Shown: piece after piece, positions 1-8,680 of the stretch | How the letters are laid out: every line of letters begins with the position of its first letter | How positions within the stretch are numbered: position 1 is the stretch's first letter | Assembly (NCBI RefSeq): GCF_000372725.1 | Contig: NW_005200362.1 | Span: 128,397-160,896 of the forward strand | Source: Emiliania huxleyi CCMP1516 | Taxonomy: Eukaryota > Haptophyta > Isochrysidales > Noelaerhabdaceae | Length of the DNA: 32,500 nt | Direction: 5' to 3' | The notes under the pieces: generated by a model | Databases searched by the model: none | Told to the model about the DNA's origin: nothing | The model's input: only the letters and a program-made list of their open reading frames with translations | Position numbers and translations under genes: made by a program

Positions 1-74
1 TCCCCCGCCCTGTCCACTTAATTGGAGAAAGGGGGAGCAGCCTCGCCTGGTCGCAACGCGGCACGTCGTTCGGT

Positions 75-2653
75 TCAGGCGTAGGAGGAGGGTGTGAGCT
101 CCTGTGCCGAGAGACCCGCCGCGGGGGGGAAGAGCCCCCCTCCCCCCCCCCCCTCTCTCGCCCTTCGGTGGCAGGGCGCGGGGCGGGCAGGCGCCTGAGG
201 CGCGACCGAGCACGAGGAGGGGAGCGGCGGCGGCAGCAGCTTGGAGGGGGAGCAGCGCTCGAAGCCGTCGAGGGAGAGAAGGACGAGCTGCGTGTCGAGC
301 CTACGGGGAGAGATGGGGAGATATGGGGAGATGTGGGGAGACATGGGAGAGAAGGACGAGCTGCGTGTCGAACCCCGCAGACACTAGCTGCGGCGTCAGC
401 CAGCTGCCGCCCCCTCCCCCCAACGGCGCAGGCACGGGCGCCGCTCCGGCGGCGGCGGCGGGAGCGGCGACGGCGGCGGCAGCGGCGGCGGGGGCGGGGG
501 CGGCGGCGGAGGAGGAGGAGGAGGAGGAGGGAGGCTCGATGACGAGGAGTGCACGGACCTAATCGGCGGCCAGACTCGTTGCTGTCTAGGAGGTGTCTAG
601 GAGGTGTCTAGGAAGTGTCACTCGGCGACGAGACTCATTTCTGCCCGAGCAATGACGTCGCGGGCGCGAGGAGGGGGGGGGGGGGGGGGTAGAGAAGGAG
701 GGCTAGGCGGCGGCGGCGGTGGTGCTGGCGGTGGTGGCGGCGGCGGTGGTGGTGGCGGCGTGTGCGTGTGTGGGGCAAGGGAGAGGAGGGAAGGGCGGGT
801 GTGTGTGTGTGGGGGGGGGGGGGAGGGGGAGGGGAGGGGGCGCGCGCACCTCGTGCGTGTGTGGGCGGCGCGAGCAATTGAGCAGGTACTGGCGCGGCGG
901 GCGCGGCGCGGCGAGGTTGAAGATAGCGAGCGGCTGCTGGTGCGGCTTGAGCTCCTCGGGTTGCGGCGTGAAGAGGGACACCTGCCCGCAGCTCGGGCAG
1001 GTGTGAAGAGGGAGGTGTGAAGAGACGCCGCGCACCTCGGGCTGCGGCGTGAAGTCGGCATAGGAGATAGTAGCATAGCAGCGTATGGGCTCACTAGCTA
1101 GAGCTCGCACTAGAGGCCGTCATCGCATTCGCCTTCCTGGGACCATGCGCTGCCTTCTGACTGCCGTCGCTGCTCTCTCCCTTCTCGACGGCCTGTGTAT
1201 TGTGTGCGTCTCGGGCCCCGGGGCTGTGTCTTTGCGTGAAGTAGGCACGTTGACGTGGCTGTCTCTGTGCGATGCCGGGGCCCTGGGTGGTGCGTCTATG
1301 TGAAGTCTGTGCACGACCTTGTGGTCGACGCCGGACGCAAAGACGTGCGACCCGTCTCCAGTGGCGGCGAGGGCGAGCACGTCGGCCTACAGACACTTCC
1401 TGGACACTTCGTGGACACCTCCGAGACTCTTCCGCGACAAGCGAGCACGTCGGCCTCGTGCGAGCGGAAGCGGTTGACGAGGGTGCCGTGCCTGCGTGGG
1501 GGAGGGAGGTGTCTAGGAGGTGTCTGGGAGGTGTCTAGGAGGCGTCTAGGAGGCGTCTAGGAAGAGTCCAGGAAGTGTCCAGGAAGTGTCCAGGAAGTGT
1601 CCAGGAGGTGTCCAGGAGGTGTCCAGGAGGTGTCCAGGAGGTGTCCAGGAGGTGTCCAGGAGGTGCCTAGGTGGCCGTGCCTTGACGTGCAGACACGCGG
1701 TGGTAGACAGAGAGGTGGACAGCCGTGCGAGTGCCGTGACTCTGTGTGTCGCCCCGTTTGATGCGGCCGTCCTCTCCCCCGCCGCCGGCGGCCTCTCCAG
1801 TCACAAGTCGCGGCGCTGGCCGTGAGCGTCGCCTCTCTGTCTACCCATCTACCGCCCCGCGCCGGCCGTCGTAGAAGCAGACGCGGCCCGACGAGTCGGC
1901 GGTCACCACGAGCGAGTCGGGCAGCAGCAGCACGTCCCACACCAGAGGAGGCCGCTTCCGCCCCTCCGACTCCAGCACAAACTGGCAGCTGTGTCTCCAG
2001 GTGTGTCTCGCGGCGCCGCCGCCGCCGAGCGCCCACAGCCGGACCGAGCCGTCCGCTCCTCCGGCGACGAGCTGGCCGCCCGAGGAGGAGAAGGCGAGGG
2101 AGAGGACCCGCCCGCCACGCGCAGGCAGCCGGTACACGTTCTCGAGCCCCTCCTCCACCACCCCAAACACCGTGACGCCGCCGTCCTCGCAGCCCGCCGC
2201 AAGCCGCGCAGAGCCGGCGTGCAGCGCGAGCGACCAGGCGGCGCCGCCGAGCGAGTCGTAGTTGTCGAGCGGCGAGAGACGCGCGAGGTCCCACTCCGTG
2301 ACGACGCCGTGCAGCCCGCACGAGAAGAGGCGGCCGTCCGGGTGCGACGCGGTTCGGCTCCCGAGGGCGAGCCGGCGGACGGGCGTGTCGGGAACGCCCG
2401 GCACGTACGCCTCTCGGAACCAGCCGCCCTCGCTGAGCGACCACAGCTCGATGTCCGAGTTGGCGCGCAGCACCGCGAGGCGCGAGCACGAGGGGTCGTA
2501 CTGGAGGGACTCGACCGGATCGGGCACCTGGTCAACGAAACGGCAGCGGTGCACGAGCACCGACGAGGTCGCGGCGCCCTTCGCCGCGGCCGAGGTCGAC
2601 GACGCCGTCGCAGCGGGCTGCCGCGAGGCGCCGCGGGCTCGCTTCGCAGGCAT
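75..2653 (-). CDS. UTP4: UTP4/Cirhin-like WD40 protein of the small-subunit processome (multi-exon, 3' end lost near left edge)
   Basis: WD40 protein of the t-UTP part of the U3 snoRNP, acting in the nucleolus in pre-18S rRNA processing. Exon 1 (2653-1863) encodes 263 aa: a basic/Ala-rich leader, then LVHRCRFVDQVPDPVESLQY, SRLAVLRANSDIELW, RLFSCGLHGVVTEWDL, GCEDGGVTVF and a final FYDG, matching UTP4 in order. Exon 2 (1491-1455) gives GTLVNRFRSHE and exon 3 starts at 1386 (ADVLALAATGDGSHVFASG). A less certain exon ends at 1036 (YADFTPQPE) and continues at 954-850, ending HTHE. Exon 6 (558-374) reads VRALLVIE, a ~45-residue Ser/Ala/Pro/Gly linker, then SWLTPQLVSAG. Exon 7 from 300 reads LDTQLVLLSLDGFE. 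HTHEVRA..L and (S)GxDTxLV are UTP4 hallmarks. Phases close except between exon 3 and YADFTPQPE, where no clean junction was found. The C-terminal WD half is not visible, so the gene runs off the window or is truncated. Confidence 0.85.
301..373 (-). repeat. UTP4 intron 6 (73 bp, GT-AG) with a 27-bp junction repeat
   Basis: Plus-strand 345-371 (inside the intron, at its 5' end in gene sense) is identical to 272-298 (start of the next exon). The following bases are one mismatch and one match. Removing 301-373 joins ...LVSAG to LDTQLVLLSL in frame. The rest of the intron is a short GGGGAGAT-type tandem repeat. Confidence 0.75.
559..849 (-). repeat. UTP4 intron 5: simple repeats and poly-G/GT low complexity
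   Basis: Between HTHE (ending at 850) and VRALL (starting at 558). It holds three copies of an 11-bp GTGTCTAGGAG unit (590-617), a G16 tract near 670-690, GGC/GGT tracts and GT-rich stretches. The intron start GTGCGCGCGCC resembles the next exon start GTCCGTGCAC. Confidence 0.6.
955..1035 (-). repeat. UTP4 intron of 81 bp with upstream-exon repeat and an internal palindrome
   Basis: Copies at 1036-1054 and 955-973 differ at one base in 19. In gene sense the copies end CCCGAG just before the donor and at the acceptor. The intron contains a perfect inverted repeat at 978-1004: an 11-bp stem ACACCTGCCCG and a 5-base loop. Confidence 0.6.
1387..1454 (-). repeat. UTP4 intron 2 (68 bp, inferred GC-AG) with 14-bp junction repeat
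   Basis: In gene sense the intron begins GCCGACGTGCTCGC, identical to the first 14 bases of the following exon after CTGTAG. Removing it joins HE to ADVLALA in frame, as expected for UTP4. The donor dinucleotide is GC. Confidence 0.75.
1492..1862 (-). repeat. UTP4 intron 1 with 11-bp minisatellite
   Basis: About 15 copies of an 11-bp unit (AGGTGTCCAGG and variants with CTAGG) fill 1505-1675 and form most of the intron. The inferred donor is GC (CCG|GCGCGG) and the next exon starts GCACGG, so the intron start again resembles the exon start. Confidence 0.65.
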
Positions 2654-3869
2654 GGAGCCGACGGCGGAGACAAGGCCGGGCTGTATGATTTATTGCGCGG
2701 CGAGGATCGTGGACATCGCGCAAAAGAATTTTCCACTTGCTTAGACTCCCCAGGGTGGGCGACGGCTAGCGCATCACACTCCTCTCCTTAAAATCCCTGT
2801 GTGGTGACGGCGTGCCGTTCTCCCATCCCTCCCTTGGCTTCTCTGTTTTCTTTTCTTTCTTTGGGTTGTCTGCGAGGTGGCATGAAGGTTGCAGCGAGAA
2901 TCGATCGCCGGCCGGCGCAGTGCTGCTCTGACCGCTCCGCCGGGCCGCCTCCGGGCCGCTGCCGCGGAGACGTGCACATAGGCAAGTTGGTATTTTCATA
3001 TATGAACTTCAAAATAACATTGGCTAATCTAATTCTACTCATCACGACTCGCCAGAAACACCCACACACTATGGGGTCATTGTGTAGCCCTGCTTATACG
3101 AGCGTCATTTTGTACCCACCCCCCCTAGTTCGTGGGGACCCCCCCGCCGGTCGGTGGTCTGCCCCCGAGGCGGACCGGACCCCCCCTCCGGTCGGTCGCT
3201 CTCTCGGCGGCGGGAGGTGTGACGACCGACCCCCCCCTCGGTCGGTGTCCTTGCCGTGAGCCCCTCAAACGCTCTCTCTCCCTCCTTCTCGCGAACCGCC
3301 ACGGGCGCTTCGAAATCGCCGGTTTTCACTATGAAAACTAGTTACGCAGCCAAGCGCCAAGGAGACTTCTTCGCCGAGGCCCGAGCAAGCCCGACCCCAC
3401 ACATGTATGTGGAGCATCTACGCAGTCGCAGGCCTGGTCCTGCTTGCCGTCGCTTTGTACAAGCTCTGGCCGCGCTCAAGCGGCTCGTCAACGGGTATTT
3501 TTTCTTTCTTTCTTTTTTGTGGGCTGTCTGTTTTCTTTCCCCGTTTTACACTGGGCACGGGACTGGCGCGCACTGGCACTAACACAGGCGCAAAATAATT
3601 TTACAACGCCTCGCAAAAGAATTTGAGCGGTCCAAAGAATGACCTCGCGCGATCCAGAGATACCCCGAACCGAACCCCCAATGGTTCCTTCACGGACGCC
3701 TGTGTACTGACGTAGTACTCAATACTCGAGCGAGTGTAACACACATATGTGTCCCGCAATAAACGACACCACAGGCGCGCGATACACGCGCCAGACGAGT
3801 CCGATGTCTGCATGTACATGTCCGACATTTACAACTTCACCACGGTTGCGTGGGTCCGTGGGGTCCCTA
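2654..3869. other. Intergenic region between UTP4 start and the ankyrin/LRR gene end
   Basis: No convincing gene. 2990-3060 is AT-richer. 3130-3250 contains four scattered CCGGTCGGT/CCTCGGTCGGT blocks beside C-runs. 3585-3626 has two A-rich GCGCAAAATAATTTT / TCGCAAAAGAATTT motifs like those near other gene starts. Confidence 0.5.
2711..2734 (-). promoter_or_regulatory. Candidate start-proximal motif upstream of UTP4
   Basis: On the minus strand this reads ATTCTTTTGCGCGATGTCCA, nearly the same as the sequence carrying the RCC1-gene start codon (10105-10131). Here the ATG would open an upstream reading frame of only eight codons (MSTILAAQ). Function is inferred from recurrence only. Confidence 0.35.
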
Positions 3870-6767
3870 TCACCAACTGTCATCACTCCCCGAGCATTCC
3901 TGATCCTCTTCGTCGTCGCTCTCGTCGCCTTCGCCGTCCCGGCCTTCAAGCACCTCGGTCACGCCATCGCCCGTGTGGACAACGATGCGAGCGTCTTCGC
4001 TGTCCTTGGCAAGGCGACGCATCTCGCGGCGCAGGCGCTCCCAAGGGTACTTGCGGCCATTGTCGGAGAGGTTGAAGATGCGCAGATGTTCAGAACAGCA
4101 GAAGAGCTGAACAATGGTCTCGGGGTCGATGCAGGCGTAGAAGGCGTCGTAATGAGAAGAGAGGTCGAGCTGGCGCAGCTGGGAGAGCCTCAATTGGCCC
4201 AAATGATCGCCATTGGCCTCAACCACCTCCTCGCCGTATTCATAGGCATTACGTAGGCAGCCGGAGAGGTTGAGAGCCCGCAGCCCCGTGAGGCAGCTGA
4301 ACACACTGAGCGCCTCTGGGTCAAGCGGCTCATCCGGACTCAGATGCACTGAGCGAAGCGTGCCTTTCAGTGGGAGGAGGGCCAACAAGTCGTCCTCCAC
4401 CACTGATCGACGGATCGAGAGCTCGCTCAGCCGCGTGCACGCGGCGAGCCGTACGCGCGGGAATGGCTGTCCACCCCGGATCGTGAGTCGATTGGCCAGC
4501 GCGCACACGGCGTCGCTCGCCGCCTCGTCGAGCGCAAAGCCAGCGATGTCGAGGCGCGCGAAGCCGCCTGTGCGTGCGAGCGGCTCGAGGACCGAGAGCG
4601 GTTGTGGCGAGCGGCCGTCGGCCTCGACGTGAAGCAGCTCCAACTGCTGGCAAGAGGCGAGTCCCGAGAGGGCCGCCACAGACACTCCCTCCGGCAGGAG
4701 GGCCACACGGAGTGTCGCGCAGCGTTCGAGCTCTTCCCACGGTGCGTTCTGTCTGCCATCGTCCACGCGAGGCCCGTGGCCACTGATGCCATGCCTCGGG
4801 GCCCACGGCGCCGTCATGTCGAGCCAGAGGAGCGAGGTGGCCAACGCACGCAGCAGAGCCTTCAGTTCGTCCGCACTCGCCTCGCCGGAGCAAAAGTGCA
4901 TCCGGAGGGCGCGCAGGTTGGGGCAGTGCTCTGTGAGTGCACGCAGCACGCTGCCATCGACCGCGCACTCCGAGAAGGCGACGCACGTCAGAGAGGCGCC
5001 GCAGCGTCGAAGGCACTCGACGAGATCGGCGGAGGTGAGGCAGGAGGTGCAGTGGAGGAAGAGGGCTCGCACGCCGTTGCGGCACGCGCTCATCAGCTCG
5101 TGCCGTTGGAGCAAATTGGCTCCGTTCCGCGGGTCCTGAAGGTCCATGTGGACGGTGTCAACGATGGTCGTGTCCCCTGTGTACTGCCACCAGTGGCGCG
5201 GTGGCAGCCAGTGCCGCAGCCACTTGACCTCCCGTGGAGCGGCCTCGTCTTGGTACTGCGGTGCGCGCCCATCCAAGACGAGCGCGAGCATCGAGTAGTG
5301 CTGGTCGGAGACGCGGTGGAGCATTCCCAGGAAGCCTGGTGGATAGTCGGACGGCCGGTGCGTCGTGGAGCCGAAGCGGCACGGCGTGGCCGTCCATCGG
5401 TGCTCTCCCGCCAGCCGGGCGTCGTAGAGCGGGCCCGCAAATACCAGCGGAGCGCTCGCTTTGGCCCCAGCGCGGCGGAGGACCGCCACCATCGGGCAGT
5501 CCGCCGCGCCGTTCTCGATCGCTCTGGACAGCGGCGTCGTACCATCTTCCATGGGTGCGTCCACGTCAAACGGAGGGGCACCGGCAGGCCGAGGCGTCTC
5601 GAGCAGCACGCGGGCAAGCGCGGCGTCGCCCTCCTCTACAACGAGGTCAAGAGGGGTGTAGCCCTCCTCGTCCCGCAGCCGCATGTCGCACGTAGTCTCT
5701 CCCACGAGGAACTTCGCCACGACTGGGTGCGACCGATCCTTGAAACACGCGAGGTGCAGAGGCGTGAGGCCCTGGCTTCCAGGCGCATCGGGCCACGCGC
5801 CGTGCGCGATCGCATCGCGCACCATCGCGACGTCTCCCCTCTCCGCCGCGGCACTCATCTTCCGCTCCCATTGCTGCTGGCGCACAGGAGCGAGCGCGGT
5901 GGCATCGGCGGTGGCGGAGGCGGTGGCGGCGGAGGCACCGCTCATACGGATCACCGTCCCACGTCGCTGAAGTGTGCACATGACATAGACACCACGCCAG
6001 CTCGCCGCGCTGCCCGGGCCGTATCGGGAGACCACTTCGACGCCTCGAATCGTCTTCGTCGCCTCCGGCGTGGGCTGCTTGAGCTGATACCACGGCATGC
6101 TGCTTGGCTTTCCTACTGCTCGCCCATCGCTCCAGACTTGCTTGGTGAGCTTGCCATCGAGGGTGGAGAGGGCGACGACCACATCACTGCCTTGCGGGTT
6201 GAGCGATTGGAGCTCGACCACCGAGGCCGACGACAGCCCGCCGCCCGTCACGTGTACGTCCATTTCCGTACATCCACACACCGAGAAGCGCACCACCGCC
6301 TCGGCGTCCTCAGGCTGGCCATCGGGATTGGTCTCCGCGAGGTAGGTCGCGATGCTGCGCGCCTTCGCCGTTGCGCCTGTGAGTGTCAGACCTGTTGGTG
6401 CCTCGGAAAGCGCCGACTTGAACGTACCATCGACCTCAGGGACGACGCGCGCAACCTCCGAAAAGAAGAAAGAGTCTTCTGCACGCCAGCCAGAGGTGCC
6501 GCTCACGGGAGCCGCCATGCGCTTAAGTCGCTCTGGCTTCAAAGCGACCACCTCACCACCGATGGCCACACCATAGCGGCCACTGTCTTGCACGGAGGTC
6601 ACGATCGTGCCGACACGTCCGTTGAGCTCAGGTCGTGATGCCAGACCATCAACCTTCACGTGGACGCCCAGCGTCAGCGTACTCGTGTCACCTGAAAGCG
6701 GCTGATCGTCGATGCTCATGGGCTCCGGGGCCATACCTGAGCCACCGTATCTGCGTCTCTTTCCCAC
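3870..6767 (-). CDS. Ankyrin-repeat and leucine-rich-repeat protein, 965 aa, intronless
   Basis: One uninterrupted reading frame. After a basic start (MGKRRR), residues ~35-84 form a small SH3/KOW-like module (GLASRPELNG, GRYGVAI, ALKPERLKRM), a type often seen in algal and oomycete proteins. Residues ~300-445 hold ankyrin repeats (GLTPLHLAC, EGYTPLDLVVEEGD, DGTTPLSRAIENGA). Residues ~560-900 hold RNI-like leucine-rich repeats (CPNLRALRM, LRALNLSGC, LRQLDLSSH, LRIFNLSDN). The tail (~930-965) is acidic. No membrane segment or enzyme motif is visible, so it is probably a scaffold or recognition protein; partner unknown. A second ATG lies 11 codons downstream (MAPEP), so the start is not certain. 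Confidence 0.85.
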   Translation of the reverse strand: MGKRRRYGGSGMAPEPMSIDDQPLSGDTSTLTLGVHVKVDGLASRPELNGRVGTIVTSVQDSGRYGVAIGGEVVALKPERLKRMAAPVSGTSGWRAEDSFFFSEVARVVPEVDGTFKSALSEAPTGLTLTGATAKARSIATYLAETNPDGQPEDAEAVVRFSVCGCTEMDVHVTGGGLSSASVVELQSLNPQGSDVVVALSTLDGKLTKQVWSDGRAVGKPSSMPWYQLKQPTPEATKTIRGVEVVSRYGPGSAASWRGVYVMCTLQRRGTVIRMSGASAATASATADATALAPVRQQQWERKMSAAAERGDVAMVRDAIAHGAWPDAPGSQGLTPLHLACFKDRSHPVVAKFLVGETTCDMRLRDEEGYTPLDLVVEEGDAALARVLLETPRPAGAPPFDVDAPMEDGTTPLSRAIENGAADCPMVAVLRRAGAKASAPLVFAGPLYDARLAGEHRWTATPCRFGSTTHRPSDYPPGFLGMLHRVSDQHYSMLALVLDGRAPQYQDEAAPREVKWLRHWLPPRHWWQYTGDTTIVDTVHMDLQDPRNGANLLQRHELMSACRNGVRALFLHCTSCLTSADLVECLRRCGASLTCVAFSECAVDGSVLRALTEHCPNLRALRMHFCSGEASADELKALLRALATSLLWLDMTAPWAPRHGISGHGPRVDDGRQNAPWEELERCATLRVALLPEGVSVAALSGLASCQQLELLHVEADGRSPQPLSVLEPLARTGGFARLDIAGFALDEAASDAVCALANRLTIRGGQPFPRVRLAACTRLSELSIRRSVVEDDLLALLPLKGTLRSVHLSPDEPLDPEALSVFSCLTGLRALNLSGCLRNAYEYGEEVVEANGDHLGQLRLSQLRQLDLSSHYDAFYACIDPETIVQLFCCSEHLRIFNLSDNGRKYPWERLRREMRRLAKDSEDARIVVHTGDGVTEVLEGRDGEGDESDDEEDQECSGSDDSW

Positions 6768-7454
6768 CCTGGCGGCGCGGTGGGCATGCGCACGGCCAGA
6801 ACCCTCTGCTCTGCGTCAGGAGAGGAGCGAACCACGAGCCGCAGCTTGGAGCCGGCGGCGCTGCGCACTACTTGCCTTCTTTTTATCTGATAGTACTAGC
6901 ACTCGCCAGTTCGCACCTGTGTCGAGCCTGTGTGCTGTGAGAGAGAGTTGCCTTGTTTAAATTCTTTTATCTTTGGCCTTGTGATTCTTTTTTATCTTTC
7001 GCCGTCCTTCTCGTGCCGCCAGTTCCCGTGGACATCGGTCATCGCGCAAAAAGAGTTTAGTGTCAGCCGTGCCCAGTGTCGTGCGCAAAAAGAACTTATG
7101 GTCCGCGGCTCCGCGTCTCTGCTGCGGCTGCGAGAGGGGCTGTGGTCGCGGCGGGGAGAGCCGCTGTGCAGCGTGGACGCGCCTACACCGCTCTTGCTCC
7201 GCTCGCCACCTCTCGCAAAGGTCCAAAGCCATAGCCACCACCTCCTCCGGCTCGGCATGGAGGACCCGTCGCCAGACGACGCAGGGCAGAAGACGGTGAG
7301 CTGAGGCCGAGCAGACGTGCAGGGCGAGACGAGGGAGGGAGCAGGACTTTGCGGAGATCAGCAGGAGGATGTACGAAGAGATTAGGAGCAGCAGGGACCC
7401 GAGGGACCATGTGGAAGACGGCTAGTGCTAGTCCCCCATCGGGAGGACGACCCC
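6768..7454. other. Intergenic, upstream of the ankyrin/LRR gene
   Basis: No gene seen. Two A-rich motifs lie here, at 7034-7053 (minus strand CTCTTTTTGCGCGATG, with GATGTCCAC shortly after) and 7082-7096 (minus strand AAGTTCTTTTTGCGC). They sit 270-330 bp upstream of the gene start and may belong to its promoter. Confidence 0.4.
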
Positions 7455-8304
7455 GGAGCGGCCGCACACTGCTCGGTACCCCCCCTGCACATCTAAAGCC
7501 ATCGCTGCTGCTGGGGGGGGGGGTCTGACCCCCCCAGCAGCAGCGCTCTGCTGCTGGGGGGGGGGGGGGGTCCCGACCCCCCCAGCAGCAGAGCGCACGG
7601 ACCCAGCTCTCCCCCGCCTCTTTGCCGCCGCCCCGCCACCCTCCACCCTCGGCTCGTGTTTGAGCGGTACGCTCGAGGCGGTTGTGTTCACCGCGCCTTC
7701 GAGCCCAATACACCTTCGTCTTGTCGAGTGCTGGCATTTTACTAAAGACTTGTGACCATGTGAGTCTACCTTTACCTTCCACACATAGATAGCGCGTATA
7801 GTGAGCCAGCCACTCACTCGGGCGTCTCGCTGACGTTGATCGATCAGCGCTGATCTCCCTAGCCTATCGGCCACCCGCTCGATCCTCGGATCGCTCGCTC
7901 GTCGCAAATCGATCGACTGAGCTGTCCGCAAGCGGCTGCCTTTTCTTTTTTCGAAAACGCCTGGGCTGCGAGAGCCCCGTATCTTCCCTCGTTGGGGCAG
8001 AGGCGCCGCGATGCACGAGAGGCGTAGAAGAGAGGCTGGCGTGCCCCGCACCTCCCGATTGGCAGTAGGAGGGCCCGCCGGTGAGACCACTGATTTTGGT
8101 GCCGACCATAATTTCTCGCCACTGGAACGCATGCTACTTACAGCTGCTGTCTGTACAGAGATGCCAGCACCCCCCACAGGCAGAGCGCTCCTGCTGGGGG
8201 GGGGGGGTCCGGACCCCCCCAGCAGCAGAGCGCTGCTGCTGGGGGGGGGGTCGGCCATGGCTTTAGATGTGCAGGGGGGGTACCGAGCAGTGTGCGGCCG
8301 CTCC
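7455..8304. mobile_element. 850-bp non-autonomous element with perfect 48-bp terminal inverted repeats
   Basis: 7455-7502 is the exact reverse complement of 8257-8304 (48/48). Just inside each arm are hairpin-forming blocks of GCTGCTGCTG, 7-13 G, a short spacer, C7 and AGCAGCAG, around 7504-7595 and 8178-8250. No protein-coding frame with plausible content is present, so this resembles a MITE or foldback element. A clean target-site duplication was not found: the flanks share only ACGGCT...CTAGTC-like bases. Confidence 0.75.
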
Positions 8305-8680
8305 CGGCTACGGCTCTAGTCGCCGACCACACCCACAAAGAACCCCCCCTGCACAAAGATCGCAAGGGCGGGGACCTGTTCCTTTTTACCCATCTCACAG
8401 TAGAGAGGTGTCCGTTTTTATTTATTTATTTACCTCCTCCGGCAAGTCCTCCTTTCCTAAAAATCCCCACTTTCAAGAGACGCCCTATAGCAGCCTCTGC
8501 CGCAGCCTCGGCGGTCGCCGCCTCGGCGACGGCCTCAGCCAACACCAGCCTCGTCCTCTGCCGCCTCCGCCGCAGCGCCCACCCTCGGACTCGGCCCCGC
8601 CGCGACGGAGAACCGACTACTCTTCTCGCTGAGCTCCGCGAGAAGCCTGAGCATCCCCTCCTTGTCCAACTGCGGGCTTC
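8305..8680. other. Intergenic stretch downstream of the RCC1 gene
   Basis: No gene. A third partial copy of the element end (CCCCCCCTGCACA) lies at 8342-8354, and an ATTT-rich stretch at 8415-8432. Confidence 0.4.

Noticed and set aside
4602..6638. 678-codon open frame on the plus strand
   Set aside because: Antisense shadow of the ankyrin/LRR gene; Arg/Gly-rich content with no domain, while the minus strand has clear ankyrin and LRR repeats.
7428..8258. 276-codon minus-strand frame over the inverted-repeat element
   Set aside because: Composed of translated G/C hairpins and spans the element end; no protein-like features.
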